DNA of 62,838 nt from Helicobacteraceae bacterium. GTDB lineage: Bacteria; Campylobacterota; Campylobacteria; Campylobacterales; Sulfurimonadaceae. The notes under the pieces are model-generated. The model saw only the letters and a program-made list of their open reading frames with translations, was not told the DNA's origin and made no database searches. Positions 26,382 to 35,095 of the stretch are shown here, one piece after another (positions within the stretch are counted from its first letter, which is position 1; each line of letters starts with the position of its first letter). A program made the position numbers and the translations under genes. The stretch is from the NCBI GenBank assembly GCA_947498025.1, contig CANMJR010000014.1, forward strand, positions 1 to 62,838, read 5' to 3'.

Positions 26382-27080
26382 TTACTTCGCACTTCCGCAT
26401 TTGCCCGTCTCACATTTTCCTGTTTCGCATTTAGAACTTTTACTCTCTTTTTTGGTATTGGTCGCGTCTTGTTTATTGAATGCTAACTGATTAGTAACCA
26501 ATGAAACAACTCCTACAAATACGAAAATAATTGCTTTTTGGAGTGTAGAGATTTTTTGTATCTCATCTTTTGTTCGTATTTCACAAGTTCCGCCGGGACA
26601 AAGTTTTGGGTTCTCTTTGTTGATAAAGTTGAAAATTTTGCAACCTACACATATTCCAAAAGCAGCTTCAGAAAAAAGAAGTGCAAGACAAAGCAGACAA
26701 ATGAGGATTTTAATAGGTGTCATTACATTAAAAACAACGATTAAAAAAAACATTATGATTGACAAGTAAAGACCGATAAACCAAGCCCATCTTTTCTGCG
26801 GTGCTCCGACATACTCAGGTGTTTGATTTTGCACCATGACACGCCCTAGGAGTAAACTAGGAGCAAACTTGGGATTTATGAAAATTCTTATAATAAAATC
26901 TATCATAAATACCGTTACAAAAATTTGCGTATATACGAACTCATGAAGAAGATAAGAATTCATAAATGATGTGACTGCAAATAAAAAGAGGATTCCTGCA
27001 CCGGCTCGCGCCTCTCTCTCGTTTAACACTCTCACATCGTAAGGCTCTACAACCTCGCCAAAATAGATATATTCTTTCAT
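26382..27080 (-). CDS. DUF4395 membrane protein with cysteine-repeat tail
   Basis: About 232 aa. Five hydrophobic segments (about 27-45, 50-68, 97-117, 120-140, 178-196). GICVGCKIF and KLCPGGTC give four cysteines on one loop, typical of DUF4395. After the last helix a soluble tail ends KCETGKCETGKCGSAK, the same CxxGKC unit found in the small peptide encoded just upstream. I start at ATG 27080, four bases after that peptide's stop; an ATG at 27113 would overlap it. Function unknown. Confidence 0.8.
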   Translation of the reverse strand: MKEYIYFGEVVEPYDVRVLNEREARAGAGILFLFAVTSFMNSYLLHEFVYTQIFVTVFMIDFIIRIFINPKFAPSLLLGRVMVQNQTPEYVGAPQKRWAWFIGLYLSIIMFFLIVVFNVMTPIKILICLLCLALLFSEAAFGICVGCKIFNFINKENPKLCPGGTCEIRTKDEIQKISTLQKAIIFVFVGVVSLVTNQLAFNKQDATNTKKESKSSKCETGKCETGKCGSAK

Positions 27081-27084
27081 TTGT

Positions 27085-27330
27085 TTATTTTTCTTGAGTT
27101 GCATTTGTGTCACTAGGAGCAGTTGCTTTCATGCTTCCACATTTGCCGGAGCCGCATTTCATCTCTTTCATAGACTCTTTTTTATCTGCACCGGAGTTTG
27201 TATTTGCCTCTTTCATGGCACTACCGCATTTTCCGTCCTCGCACTTCATTCCGGCACTGGCATTTGTGCTGCTAAGTAGAACCAAAAGAGCCGAAGAGGC
27301 AAGTAAAGAGATGAGAGTAAATTTTTTCAT
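27085..27330 (-). CDS. secreted cysteine-motif peptide, HvfA-like
   Basis: 81 aa. Sec signal peptide (MKKFTLISLLASSALLVLL, cleaved near NASA/G), then a short low-complexity, Lys/Glu/Thr-rich chain with two copies of a CxxGKCGS unit (CEDGKCGS and CGSGKCGS). This pattern is the hallmark of HvfA-type precursors, which MNIO (DUF692) enzymes modify into copper-binding oxazolone/thioamide peptides. No DUF692 or DUF2063 gene is in the window, so modification is only a hypothesis. Good AAAGGA ribosome site. First gene of the hvfA-DUF4395-subunit 3-GMC operon. Confidence 0.75.
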   Translation of the reverse strand: MKKFTLISLLASSALLVLLSSTNASAGMKCEDGKCGSAMKEANTNSGADKKESMKEMKCGSGKCGSMKATAPSDTNATQEK

Positions 27331-27651
27331 GAAAATCCTTTGTAAAATAAGTTAAACAGATTGTAGCGAATTATCAAAAACATGAACTACTTTTAGTAAA
27401 ATATATGAGAGAAGATAAAGATTATTTTACTAAACGCAAAAAAAAAGTTAAAGCAGTTTTTTCTAGTAAGAAGCACTCGTAAATCCAAACATGTTATTAG
27501 TAATTTGAGTATTTGACCTTTGTCAATCTTGTTGTAGAACACATTAAGTAGAATACTGTTAATATTTTATATTTATTTTATGAAACTATTTTAGTTAATT
27601 GTGAATTTTGGTTATCATTACAATAAAAAATCAAGCTACTAATGGATAAAA
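27331..27651. other. 321-base AT-rich divergent control region
   Basis: No gene. On the minus strand TACAAT (27360-27365) could be the -10 of the HvfA-like operon. On the plus strand it holds a CRP/FNR-type palindrome and -10 box for the TonB receptor gene (separate entry). GTTATCATTAC at about 27610-27620 partly resembles a Fur box (roughly 12 of 19 positions), too weak to call. Confidence 0.6.
27514..27555 (+). promoter_or_regulatory. CRP/FNR-type operator and -10 box of the receptor cassette
   Basis: TTGACctttGTCAA (27514-27527) is a perfect 5-4-5 palindrome of CRP/FNR geometry. TAGAAT (27550-27555) is a -10 candidate; with a start site seven bases after it (27562) the palindrome centre falls at -41.5, the class II activator position. 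The leader to the ATG at 27652 would be about 90 bases. Confidence 0.5.
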
Positions 27652-29523
27652 ATGAATTTCTTCTTCCTTATCACTTTATTTTGTACCTCTCTTTTTGTTA
27701 CGGCGGATGATAATGTTGACAGCATGTTGCAAAATTTACGAAAAAAAAGTGAATTGCATAATGAAACTAAAGAGGAAAATGCCGGGTTTGTAACAATCTA
27801 CTCTCGAGAAGATTTAGATCGTATGCAAGCATATACATTAAAAGATATATTAAAATCTATTCCATTTATGACTTATCAAGAGGGTGGAGTTGCTACTCCC
27901 GGTATTGCGAATGTGGGTAGTGACCTTAATTATATGCCAAGTACAAGGTTATATATAGACAACCATGAAGTGAGTTCTACCTACTTTGGGAGTGCTTTTT
28001 ATATATATGGCGATATGAAGCTGGGTTTTGTGGATCATATTGAGGTTTATCAAGGTGGAAATGGCTTAGACTTTGGCATTGAGCCATCTTTAAGAACCAT
28101 ACGGGTTTATACTAAAACACCTCATAGAGAAAATAATACACAAGCAAAAATCTTAGCAGACAATAGAGAATCGCTCTCTGAACATATTTACAGCGGTCAA
28201 GAAATTGATGATGTAGAATATGGTGTTTATGTGAGCGGTAATCAAAATAATAGAGAAGATTTTAATCATAATGGCCGCAACCTTTCAAAAGATACAAAAA
28301 AAACGCATGTTTTAATGACTTTAAAAACTAAAGGTTTCAATCTTCTGACAAGTCGTTATGACTCATTGCAAGATGGTTTTGCCGGGCTTGGAGCAAATAA
28401 AGCACCGGAAGGTACGAATGAGATAAATAAGTATCATCAATTTATATATGCTTCTTACGATATTTTTGATAATTTAACTGCGTATGCAAGTATTGATGAC
28501 TTAATGTCAACCATGAATTTTTATGAGCCAAATGGCTATAACAGAGGATTGAGTAGTTCCCTTGATGTGAAATGGAAAGAAAATATTTACAAAGGCGGAA
28601 TAAAGGGAAGCAAAATAGTTGCGTCAAATTATTTTAAATACGGGTTTGAATATGCAGAAAAAACATTAAAGCCGGAGCAATCTGAATATGAAAACTTGAA
28701 CACTTTAAATGTAAAAGGACCGACATGTATAAATTTAAATTCTATATATGTAGAAGATAGTTTTAAAATTACAGAAGCGAGTACGCTCACCGGAACTGCA
28801 AAGCTTGACCATTTTAGTGATAATTATAATAATGAAGCAAAAATTGAACCGGTGCTTAGGTTGGGATATACATACGATATTTACGAAGATTATAAAGCTA
28901 AAATCTATTACAACCGTACATATATTAGTCCATCACTTTTTTATACAACAACTTACTCGGGGAAGACACAAATTAATCCAGAAATTCTTCCATCACGATA
29001 TAACGGACTCACAACGGAATTTGCCAAAAAAAGTAACAATACGCAAGTAAAATTAGGAGCAATCTATTTTGAGCTTGAGAACGGGATATATTTTAACTCC
29101 GCTTCAAAGCACTATGATAATCTTGACAGGAAAACAAAAGCAACAAATGTGTATTTAGAATTTAAATATAGTTTCGATTTGTTTAATTCATTTGATTTTA
29201 ATGTTTACAGAGGTTTTAATTCAGAAAATATGCAATATAGCTCTGATAGAGGTGCAACTGTAAGGCTTTTAAACAAATACAATAAATTTAATTTTTTTAA
29301 TGAAATTACTTATCGTTCCGACTATACCAGTGTAGAAAATATTAAAATTGATGCCGGATTTGATTATAGCTTAGGCGCGTCCTATAAGGTGAATAAAAAG
29401 ATATCCTTTGATATCAAAGGAGAAAATATATTTGATACAGCGAGCCAAACCCCTATTCTGGATGTAGGAAGCGTTAGTAGTATCGGTAAAACATTTATAA
29501 TTGGGATGGAATATTTATTTTGA
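27652..29523 (+). CDS. TonB-dependent receptor-like outer-membrane protein
   Basis: 623 aa with a Sec signal (to about residue 18). Residues about 45-135 form a plug domain (FVTIYSREDLDRMQAYTLKD, TRLYIDNHEVSS, DHIEVYQGG); the rest is rich in alternating strands and ends GMEYLF with the terminal Phe of outer-membrane barrels. No clear TonB box. It is short for a siderophore receptor. Linked by a TTGA overlap to a secreted YfiR-like protein and then to a GGDEF/EAL protein, so it probably senses or imports the signal that controls c-di-GMP. Confidence 0.82.
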   Translation: MNFFFLITLFCTSLFVTADDNVDSMLQNLRKKSELHNETKEENAGFVTIYSREDLDRMQAYTLKDILKSIPFMTYQEGGVATPGIANVGSDLNYMPSTRLYIDNHEVSSTYFGSAFYIYGDMKLGFVDHIEVYQGGNGLDFGIEPSLRTIRVYTKTPHRENNTQAKILADNRESLSEHIYSGQEIDDVEYGVYVSGNQNNREDFNHNGRNLSKDTKKTHVLMTLKTKGFNLLTSRYDSLQDGFAGLGANKAPEGTNEINKYHQFIYASYDIFDNLTAYASIDDLMSTMNFYEPNGYNRGLSSSLDVKWKENIYKGGIKGSKIVASNYFKYGFEYAEKTLKPEQSEYENLNTLNVKGPTCINLNSIYVEDSFKITEASTLTGTAKLDHFSDNYNNEAKIEPVLRLGYTYDIYEDYKAKIYYNRTYISPSLFYTTTYSGKTQINPEILPSRYNGLTTEFAKKSNNTQVKLGAIYFELENGIYFNSASKHYDNLDRKTKATNVYLEFKYSFDLFNSFDFNVYRGFNSENMQYSSDRGATVRLLNKYNKFNFFNEITYRSDYTSVENIKIDAGFDYSLGASYKVNKKISFDIKGENIFDTASQTPILDVGSVSSIGKTFIIGMEYLF

Positions 29524-29939
29524 AATATTTAGTTCTATTATTTTTTTCCTCATTATTATTGAGTTCTGAAATTGATAAAATAGAGTCCAAAATTATTATG
29601 AGTATGATTGATGCAGTGAATACTCATAAGGGTTTTTCTATTTACACGAACAGTCAAAAGTTGAAAAATATATTACCTGCGCAAATGGTTGTTTTTGTAG
29701 ATGATTGCAGCGGTGCAGATATTGCAATTTTAGAAAAATCTAAAATAGAAAAAAACTGTATGGATATACCTATTATAACTTTAGAATATGATTTATTGAA
29801 AAAATATCCAAACAGTATAGGATCATTTTTTTGGCAAAAAGGCAGGCCAAATATCGTTTTTATAAAATCTAGGTTGAAAAATCAAAATATACTCCTTGAT
29901 AGCGCATTCGATGAATTTATAGAAGAAAATATATGGTAA
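29520..29939 (+). CDS. small periplasmic protein, YfiR-like (DUF4154-like)
   Basis: 139 aa, signal peptide MKYLVLLFFSSLLLSS. The chain follows the YfiR pattern: ADIAILEKS, then DIPIITLEYDLL, then IGSFFWQKGRPNIVFIKSRL and a final helix, matching the YfiR core (two strands, inter-domain loop, 'F..eng/gkv.F.in...' segment). Two cysteines at DDCSGAD and NCMDIP could form a disulfide, as in YfiR. TTG start overlaps the receptor stop; its end overlaps the GGDEF/EAL gene. YfiR represses the diguanylate cyclase YfiN in Pseudomonas. Assignment by pattern only; shorter than YfiR (about 190 aa). Confidence 0.55.
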   Translation: MKYLVLLFFSSLLLSSEIDKIESKIIMSMIDAVNTHKGFSIYTNSQKLKNILPAQMVVFVDDCSGADIAILEKSKIEKNCMDIPIITLEYDLLKKYPNSIGSFFWQKGRPNIVFIKSRLKNQNILLDSAFDEFIEENIW

Positions 29940-31831
29940 AGAATTTTCATTATTGGTTGTATGTCACCGGTATATTCAGCATTCTGTCAATGATACTCTA
30001 TTTGTACATTTCGTTTTCTAAAAAAGAGAATGAGATGAAAGAAAATATTATTTTTAATAAGCTTGAAACAATCCTAATACAGCATGAAAAAATAGAAAAT
30101 TGGCTGTATGAAGAGTGTCAAGAGAATCAAAATATACAAGAATGTATTTTGATGAATCCAGAGAAATCGAAAATGTTAAATACCATGTTATATATGACTA
30201 TTAACCAAGATATAAGTTATTCATTTTTAGTTTTTAAGGATGAAAATAATCGTTATCGATTTTTAGCTGATGGAGCATCGGAACCTGCAAGAGTCATGCA
30301 AAAAATTGATACAGATAATAAAAAAGTTTGGGATGAAGCTTACTCTTCAGAGGAAGGTACTCTTATATCCTCAAATAAAGAAACAGATGGCTTATGGTTG
30401 ACATACTTATCTCCATTTGCAGAAAATAACCAAGCTTACATGATGTTAGTGACAGATTTTTCAATATCTTTAGATGATAAAATTAAAAATACTATTTCAC
30501 CTATTAAAGAGATACTGTTATATATTCTTGGTATTACAATTGTTATATTTGTTATTGGTATATTTCAAACTATAATGTATTTTATTGCACGAAAAGAAAG
30601 TTATACAGATCAACTGACCGGACTCAATAACAGAAATTATTTGAGGAAAGTTATTGATAGTAGGTTTCCTTACGACAAATATGATATTGCTATAGTTGAT
30701 ATAGATTTTTTTAAAAAAATTAATGATCAATACGGACATGATACGGGAGATATAGTTTTAAAAGAAATTTCAAATATATTTAAAAAAATTATAGGTAAAA
30801 ATGACTTTGTTTTTAGATATGGAGGTGAAGAGTTTTTATTCTTATTTAAAAAGAATAATGCAGAGAAACTTCTTAAAGAGCTTATGTACAGAGTCCGTGA
30901 ACATGTAATAAATATAAATAATCAAACTATTCAATTTACTATTTCAGTAGGTGTAAATAAAAATTTATATAGATGCAAACATTTTACTGATATGGTTAAA
31001 ACAGCAGATTTAGCACTTTATAATGCTAAAAGAAGTGGAAGAAATAGAATTGTTTATTACTCTGAAGAGATTAATGAAGAGAAGCAAAGTAATTTTCAAA
31101 CGGTGCAATCGGCAATAGATGAAAATAGAGTTTTTTGTGAGTATCAAGCAATTATTGATACATCTTCTGATTGTGTATTTAAGTATGAAGCTCTTGTCAG
31201 AATTAAAGATACGGATGGAACGATTTTGTATCCAAACTCTTTTCTTGAGATAATTAAAGATACAAATATATATACGGATTTAACAAAAAAAGTAATCGAT
31301 ATATCCATAAATAAGTTTTTAGATTTAAATGTTCATAAATTTAGTATAAATTTAGGACTTCAAGATTTTAATAATCCGGAAATTGTTAATTATGTGCTTA
31401 AAGTCATTGAAAAATATCCTAAATTAATTGATTTAATGAGTATAGAAGTATTAGAATATGACAAAGTGGATGATGAAATATCCTGTATCTCTATGGTTAA
31501 ATTATTGCAAGATAAGGGTCTCAAAATTGCCTTAGATGATTTTGGAAGCGGATATGCTAATTTTTCTACGATACTCTCGTATAACTTTGACTTTATAAAA
31601 ATTGACGGAAGCATCATTAGAAAAGTAATAGAAGACGATAAAGCTGTAAAAATGGTTCAATCAATCCTTGCTTTTGCACAAGTACATGATATTATAGTTA
31701 TATGTGAGTTCGTATATTCACAAGAAGTATATGAAGTTCTAAAATCAATCGGTGTTGAATATATGCAAGGGTATTATCTGTCGAAACCAAATCAAGATTT
31801 AAAGTGGAACAATCTCCACATGTCGCTTTAA
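29933..31831 (+). CDS. membrane GGDEF/EAL protein with periplasmic sensor
   Basis: 632 aa. TM1 about 7-28, periplasmic region 29-187 with a cysteine pair (EECQENQNIQEC), TM2 about 191-213, GGDEF domain about 222-380 with intact RYGGEEF, EAL domain about 395-632 with EALVR, NLGLQDF, DDFGSG, KIDGS and QGYYLSKP. Both cyclase and phosphodiesterase centres look intact. The product-inhibition I-site RxxD before GGEEF is not conserved (the positions read GKND). It makes and/or degrades c-di-GMP under control of the periplasmic side. The ATG overlaps the YfiR-like gene by 7 bases. Confidence 0.92.
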   Translation: MVKNFHYWLYVTGIFSILSMILYLYISFSKKENEMKENIIFNKLETILIQHEKIENWLYEECQENQNIQECILMNPEKSKMLNTMLYMTINQDISYSFLVFKDENNRYRFLADGASEPARVMQKIDTDNKKVWDEAYSSEEGTLISSNKETDGLWLTYLSPFAENNQAYMMLVTDFSISLDDKIKNTISPIKEILLYILGITIVIFVIGIFQTIMYFIARKESYTDQLTGLNNRNYLRKVIDSRFPYDKYDIAIVDIDFFKKINDQYGHDTGDIVLKEISNIFKKIIGKNDFVFRYGGEEFLFLFKKNNAEKLLKELMYRVREHVININNQTIQFTISVGVNKNLYRCKHFTDMVKTADLALYNAKRSGRNRIVYYSEEINEEKQSNFQTVQSAIDENRVFCEYQAIIDTSSDCVFKYEALVRIKDTDGTILYPNSFLEIIKDTNIYTDLTKKVIDISINKFLDLNVHKFSINLGLQDFNNPEIVNYVLKVIEKYPKLIDLMSIEVLEYDKVDDEISCISMVKLLQDKGLKIALDDFGSGYANFSTILSYNFDFIKIDGSIIRKVIEDDKAVKMVQSILAFAQVHDIIVICEFVYSQEVYEVLKSIGVEYMQGYYLSKPNQDLKWNNLHMSL

Positions 31832-32073
31832 AATCTGACGTGAGTGTTATTAGGGATAAATGTGGATATATTTTGCTTAAATAGTGATAAAACAAACAAA
31901 AGTATCTTCACTTAATAAAATTTTTACATTTATTTGTGTACAATCCACATCCGCTTTGCTGTTTTAACATAAAAGTTGAGTGTTTTTATCTGTATATTTA
32001 TATATAGTTAAAAGTATTGGTACGTTTAAACTACCTAAATGCAGCAAGCGAAAAGTTAAAATAGGAGCTTTCA

Positions 32074-32187
32074 ATGAAAGTGCGTGCTTCAGTGAAGAAG
32101 ATGTGTGATGACTGTATAGTTGTCAAAAGAAAAGGCATTGTAAGAGTAATCTGCAAAGTTAAAAAACATAAACAGAGACAAGGATAA
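32074..32187 (+). CDS. rpmJ: 50S ribosomal protein L36
   Basis: 37 aa, [14 protein letters not shown] at the start and the CxxC...C...H zinc set (C11, C14, C27, H32). GGAG ribosome site seven bases before ATG. Starts the alpha operon rpmJ-rpsM-rpsK-rpsD-rpoA-rplQ. In many relatives infA precedes it; here the 242 bases upstream are non-coding and follow the GGDEF/EAL gene. Confidence 0.97.
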   Translation: MKVRASVKKMCDDCIVVKRKGIVRVICKVKKHKQRQG

Positions 32188-32189
32188 CC

Positions 32190-32552
32190 ATGGCTCGTAT
32201 ATCAGGTGTTGATTTACCAAAGAAAAAGAGAATAGAGTATGGTCTAACATACGTCTATGGGATTGGTCTTCATGCTTCTCGTCTAATTTTAGACGCTACA
32301 GGTATTGACTATAACAAAAGAGTTTATGAACTAAACGAAGATGAAGTAGCATCTATTACAAACGAAATCCGTGCTAACCATATGGTAGAGGGTGATCTTC
32401 GTAAAAAAGTTGCTATGGATATTAAGGCACTTATGGATTTAGGTTCATACCGTGGTCTTCGTCATCGTCGTGGTCTTCCATGTCGTGGACAAAAAACTAA
32501 GACAAATGCGCGTACTCGTAAAGGTAAACGCAAAACTGTCGGCGCAGCATAA
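32190..32552 (+). CDS. rpsM: 30S ribosomal protein S13
   Basis: 120 aa; [20 protein letters not shown] start and the [20 protein letters not shown]-terminal block contacting 23S rRNA and tRNA. Two bases after rpmJ. Confidence 0.98.
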   Translation: MARISGVDLPKKKRIEYGLTYVYGIGLHASRLILDATGIDYNKRVYELNEDEVASITNEIRANHMVEGDLRKKVAMDIKALMDLGSYRGLRHRRGLPCRGQKTKTNARTRKGKRKTVGAA

Positions 32553-32562
32553 GGATTAGCAG

Positions 32563-32955
32563 ATGGCAAAGAGAAAAGCTGTAAGAAAAAAAGTAATAAA
32601 AAAGAATATTGCTCGTGGTGTTGTACATATTTCTGCATCATTTAACAATACTCTTGTAACTATTACTGATGATATGGGTAACATGATTGCTTGGAGTTCT
32701 GCTGGTAGCCTTGGTTTTAAAGGTTCAAAAAAATCTACTCCATTCGCTGCTCAAGCAGCTGTTGAAGATGCAGTAGCAAAAGCAAAAGTACATGGTATAA
32801 AAGAGCTTGGTATTAGAGTTCAAGGTCCTGGTTCTGGTCGTGAGACAGCAACTAAGGCAGTAGGTGGAATTGAGGGTATTCGTGTTACATATATGAAAGA
32901 TGTTACTCCATTACCACACAACGGTTGTCGCGCACCTAAGCGTCGTAGAGTTTAA
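32563..32955 (+). CDS. rpsK: 30S ribosomal protein S11
   Basis: 130 aa; [18 protein letters not shown] and the C-terminal [15 protein letters not shown] are diagnostic. Part of the platform of the 30S subunit. Ten bases after rpsM. Confidence 0.98.
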   Translation: MAKRKAVRKKVIKKNIARGVVHISASFNNTLVTITDDMGNMIAWSSAGSLGFKGSKKSTPFAAQAAVEDAVAKAKVHGIKELGIRVQGPGSGRETATKAVGGIEGIRVTYMKDVTPLPHNGCRAPKRRRV

Positions 32956-32966
32956 GGAGATTACTG

Positions 32967-33593
32967 ATGGCAAGATATAGAGGTCCAGTAGAAAAAATCG
33001 AAAGAAGATTTGGTGTATGCCTTAACCTTAAAGGTGAGCGTCGTTTAGCAGGTAAATCTGCATTAGATAAACGCCCTTATGCACCTGGTCAACATGGTCA
33101 GCGTCGTAAGAAAGTATCTGAATACGGTTTACAGTTAAATGAAAAGCAAAAAGCGAAATTCATGTATGGTGTTTCTGAGAAGCAATTCCGTGCGCTATTC
33201 GTTGAAGCGAAGCGTCGTGATGGAAATACAGGTACAAACCTTGTTACACTGATTGAACAAAGACTTGATAATGTTGTTTACAGAATGGGATTTGCATCGA
33301 CGCGTCGTTTCGCTCGTCAACTTGTAACGCATGGTCACTTTTTGGTAGACGGTAAAAAAGTTAATATTCCTTCATACCGTGTTACACCTGGTCAGAAGAT
33401 AGAAGTTCGTGAAGCTAGTAAGAAAAATGTTCAAATTGTTCGTGCTATTGAATTAACTAATCAAACAGGTTTAGCTCCATGGGTTGATATCGATGCTGAA
33501 AAAGTGTTTGGTATTTTTACTCGTTTACCAGAGCGTGAAGAAGTTATTATTCCAGTTGAAGAACGCTTAATCGTTGAACTTTACTCGAAATAA
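32967..33593 (+). CDS. rpsD: 30S ribosomal protein S4
   Basis: 208 aa; [16 protein letters not shown] start, S4 RNA-binding domain [20 protein letters not shown] in two parts, and [14 protein letters not shown]4 is a primary 16S rRNA binder and in many bacteria regulates this operon. Confidence 0.98.
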   Translation: MARYRGPVEKIERRFGVCLNLKGERRLAGKSALDKRPYAPGQHGQRRKKVSEYGLQLNEKQKAKFMYGVSEKQFRALFVEAKRRDGNTGTNLVTLIEQRLDNVVYRMGFASTRRFARQLVTHGHFLVDGKKVNIPSYRVTPGQKIEVREASKKNVQIVRAIELTNQTGLAPWVDIDAEKVFGIFTRLPEREEVIIPVEERLIVELYSK

Positions 33594-33616
33594 TTATTAT
33601 ATAAGGGCGTTTGAGA

Positions 33617-34615
33617 ATGAAGAAAATTAAAACTACTCCGCTTGCTCCTCAAGAATTTGAGGTAGAACAGCTTAGTGATAATGAAGCTAATATTATTGCA
33701 TTTCCATTTGAAACCGGATTTGCAATCTCTTTGGCTCATCCACTTCGCCGCTTTTTATTAAGTAGCTCAGTTGGTTATGCGCCAATCGCTATAAAAATCG
33801 AGGGTGCTAAGCATGAGTTTGACTCTGTTCGTGGTATGCTCGAGGATATTTCAGACTTTATACTAAATCTTAAAGAGATTCGCTTTAAATTAAATGGTGG
33901 AGTAACAGAGGCAGAGATAAACTATAACTTTGTCGGTCCATGTATAATTAAGGGTTCTGATCTTTCTAACGGTGAAGTAGAAGTTATGACACCTGAGGCT
34001 CCATTGGCAACTTTGAATGAAGATTCAACTCTTAATTTTAAGATTAAAATTGCTCAGGGTATTGGTTATGTGCCGAGTGAAGAGACGCATGATGAATTAG
34101 AAGATGGATATATAGCACTTGATGCGTATTTCACTCCTGTTCGTAGTGCAACTTACAAAATTGAAAATGTACTTGTAGAAGACAATCCTAATTTTGAGAG
34201 AGTTATTATAAACATAAGAACTGATGGACAAATAACTCCATTAGATGCTTTTAGAAACTCTTTAGAAGTTATGTATGCTCAACTGGCAGTATTCAATAGT
34301 GAGATTAGTATCAAAGCACCAAAAACAATTGAAAGAGTTGAAGAGAATCCTAACCTTAAAAGGTTAGCTACTAATATTGACAGTTTGGGTTTAAGTGCGC
34401 GTAGTTTTAACTGCCTTGACCGCTCAAATATTAAGTTGATAGGTGAAATAGTGCTTATGAGTACTAATGATCTGAAAAATGTTAAGAACCTTGGTAAAAA
34501 GTCATATGATGAGATTATAGAAAAAGTGCAAGAGTTTGGTTTTGCAGTTGGAGCTGATCTTTCAGATGATTTAGTAAGTGCACTAAAAAAGAAAATTGAA
34601 GCTAAAGAAGCTTAA
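33617..34615 (+). CDS. rpoA: RNA polymerase alpha subunit
   Basis: About 332 aa. N-terminal assembly domain ([22 protein letters not shown] in two parts) and C-terminal DNA-contacting domain ([21 protein letters not shown]). I start at ATG 33617; TTG 33611 in frame is too close to AAGGG. The central LTPLDAF-type motif appears as [12 protein letters not shown]. Confidence 0.97.
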   Translation: MKKIKTTPLAPQEFEVEQLSDNEANIIAFPFETGFAISLAHPLRRFLLSSSVGYAPIAIKIEGAKHEFDSVRGMLEDISDFILNLKEIRFKLNGGVTEAEINYNFVGPCIIKGSDLSNGEVEVMTPEAPLATLNEDSTLNFKIKIAQGIGYVPSEETHDELEDGYIALDAYFTPVRSATYKIENVLVEDNPNFERVIINIRTDGQITPLDAFRNSLEVMYAQLAVFNSEISIKAPKTIERVEENPNLKRLATNIDSLGLSARSFNCLDRSNIKLIGEIVLMSTNDLKNVKNLGKKSYDEIIEKVQEFGFAVGADLSDDLVSALKKKIEAKEA

Positions 34616-34630
34616 TAAGAGGAATTACAG

Positions 34631-34981
34631 ATGAGACATCGTCATGGATACCGTAAACTAGGTCGTACAAGTTCACATCGTGCAGCTTTACTCAAAAACC
34701 TAAGTATTTCGTTAATTGAACACGGTAAAATAGAAACTACTATTGAAAAAGCAAAAGAACTTCGTTCTTATGTTGAAAAACTTATCACTATTGCCGGTAA
34801 GAATGATTCAAACGCTCACAAAGCGATTTTTGCAGCGCTTCAAAGTAAAGAAGCAACAAAAACTCTAGTGAATGAAATAGCACCAAAGTACGTTGATCGT
34901 CCAGGTGGCTATACAAGAATAAACAGAACTAGAATTCGCCGTGGTGATGCTACTACTATGGCATTTATTGAATTAGTATAA
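34631..34981 (+). CDS. rplQ: 50S ribosomal protein L17
   Basis: 116 aa; [20 protein letters not shown] and the end [16 protein letters not shown] are diagnostic. Last gene of the alpha operon. Confidence 0.98.
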   Translation: MRHRHGYRKLGRTSSHRAALLKNLSISLIEHGKIETTIEKAKELRSYVEKLITIAGKNDSNAHKAIFAALQSKEATKTLVNEIAPKYVDRPGGYTRINRTRIRRGDATTMAFIELV

Positions 34982-34995
34982 TTTAATAAACCTTT

Positions 34996-35015
34996 TTTTG
35001 GGCTTCTGCCCAAAA
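34996..35015 (+). terminator. hairpin after the alpha operon
   Basis: TTTTGGGC pairs with GCCCAAAA around a TTCT loop, 15 bases after rplQ. There is no U-tract beyond it, so termination strength is uncertain. Confidence 0.5.
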
Positions 35016-35095
35016 TCTTCAAACTCCCCCAAAAAATTTCCACATGCCAGAGTATTTTGAGCATGCATTTATTATTACTAAATAGGATTTGTATA

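Noticed and set aside
27094-27355. Plus-strand frames opposite the HvfA-like peptide
   Set aside because: The minus-strand gene has signal peptide, ribosome site and repeat motif; the opposite frames have none.
27605-27623. Fur box before the TonB-type receptor
   Set aside because: Only about 12 of 19 positions match, which AT-rich DNA gives often; it would need iron-response data.
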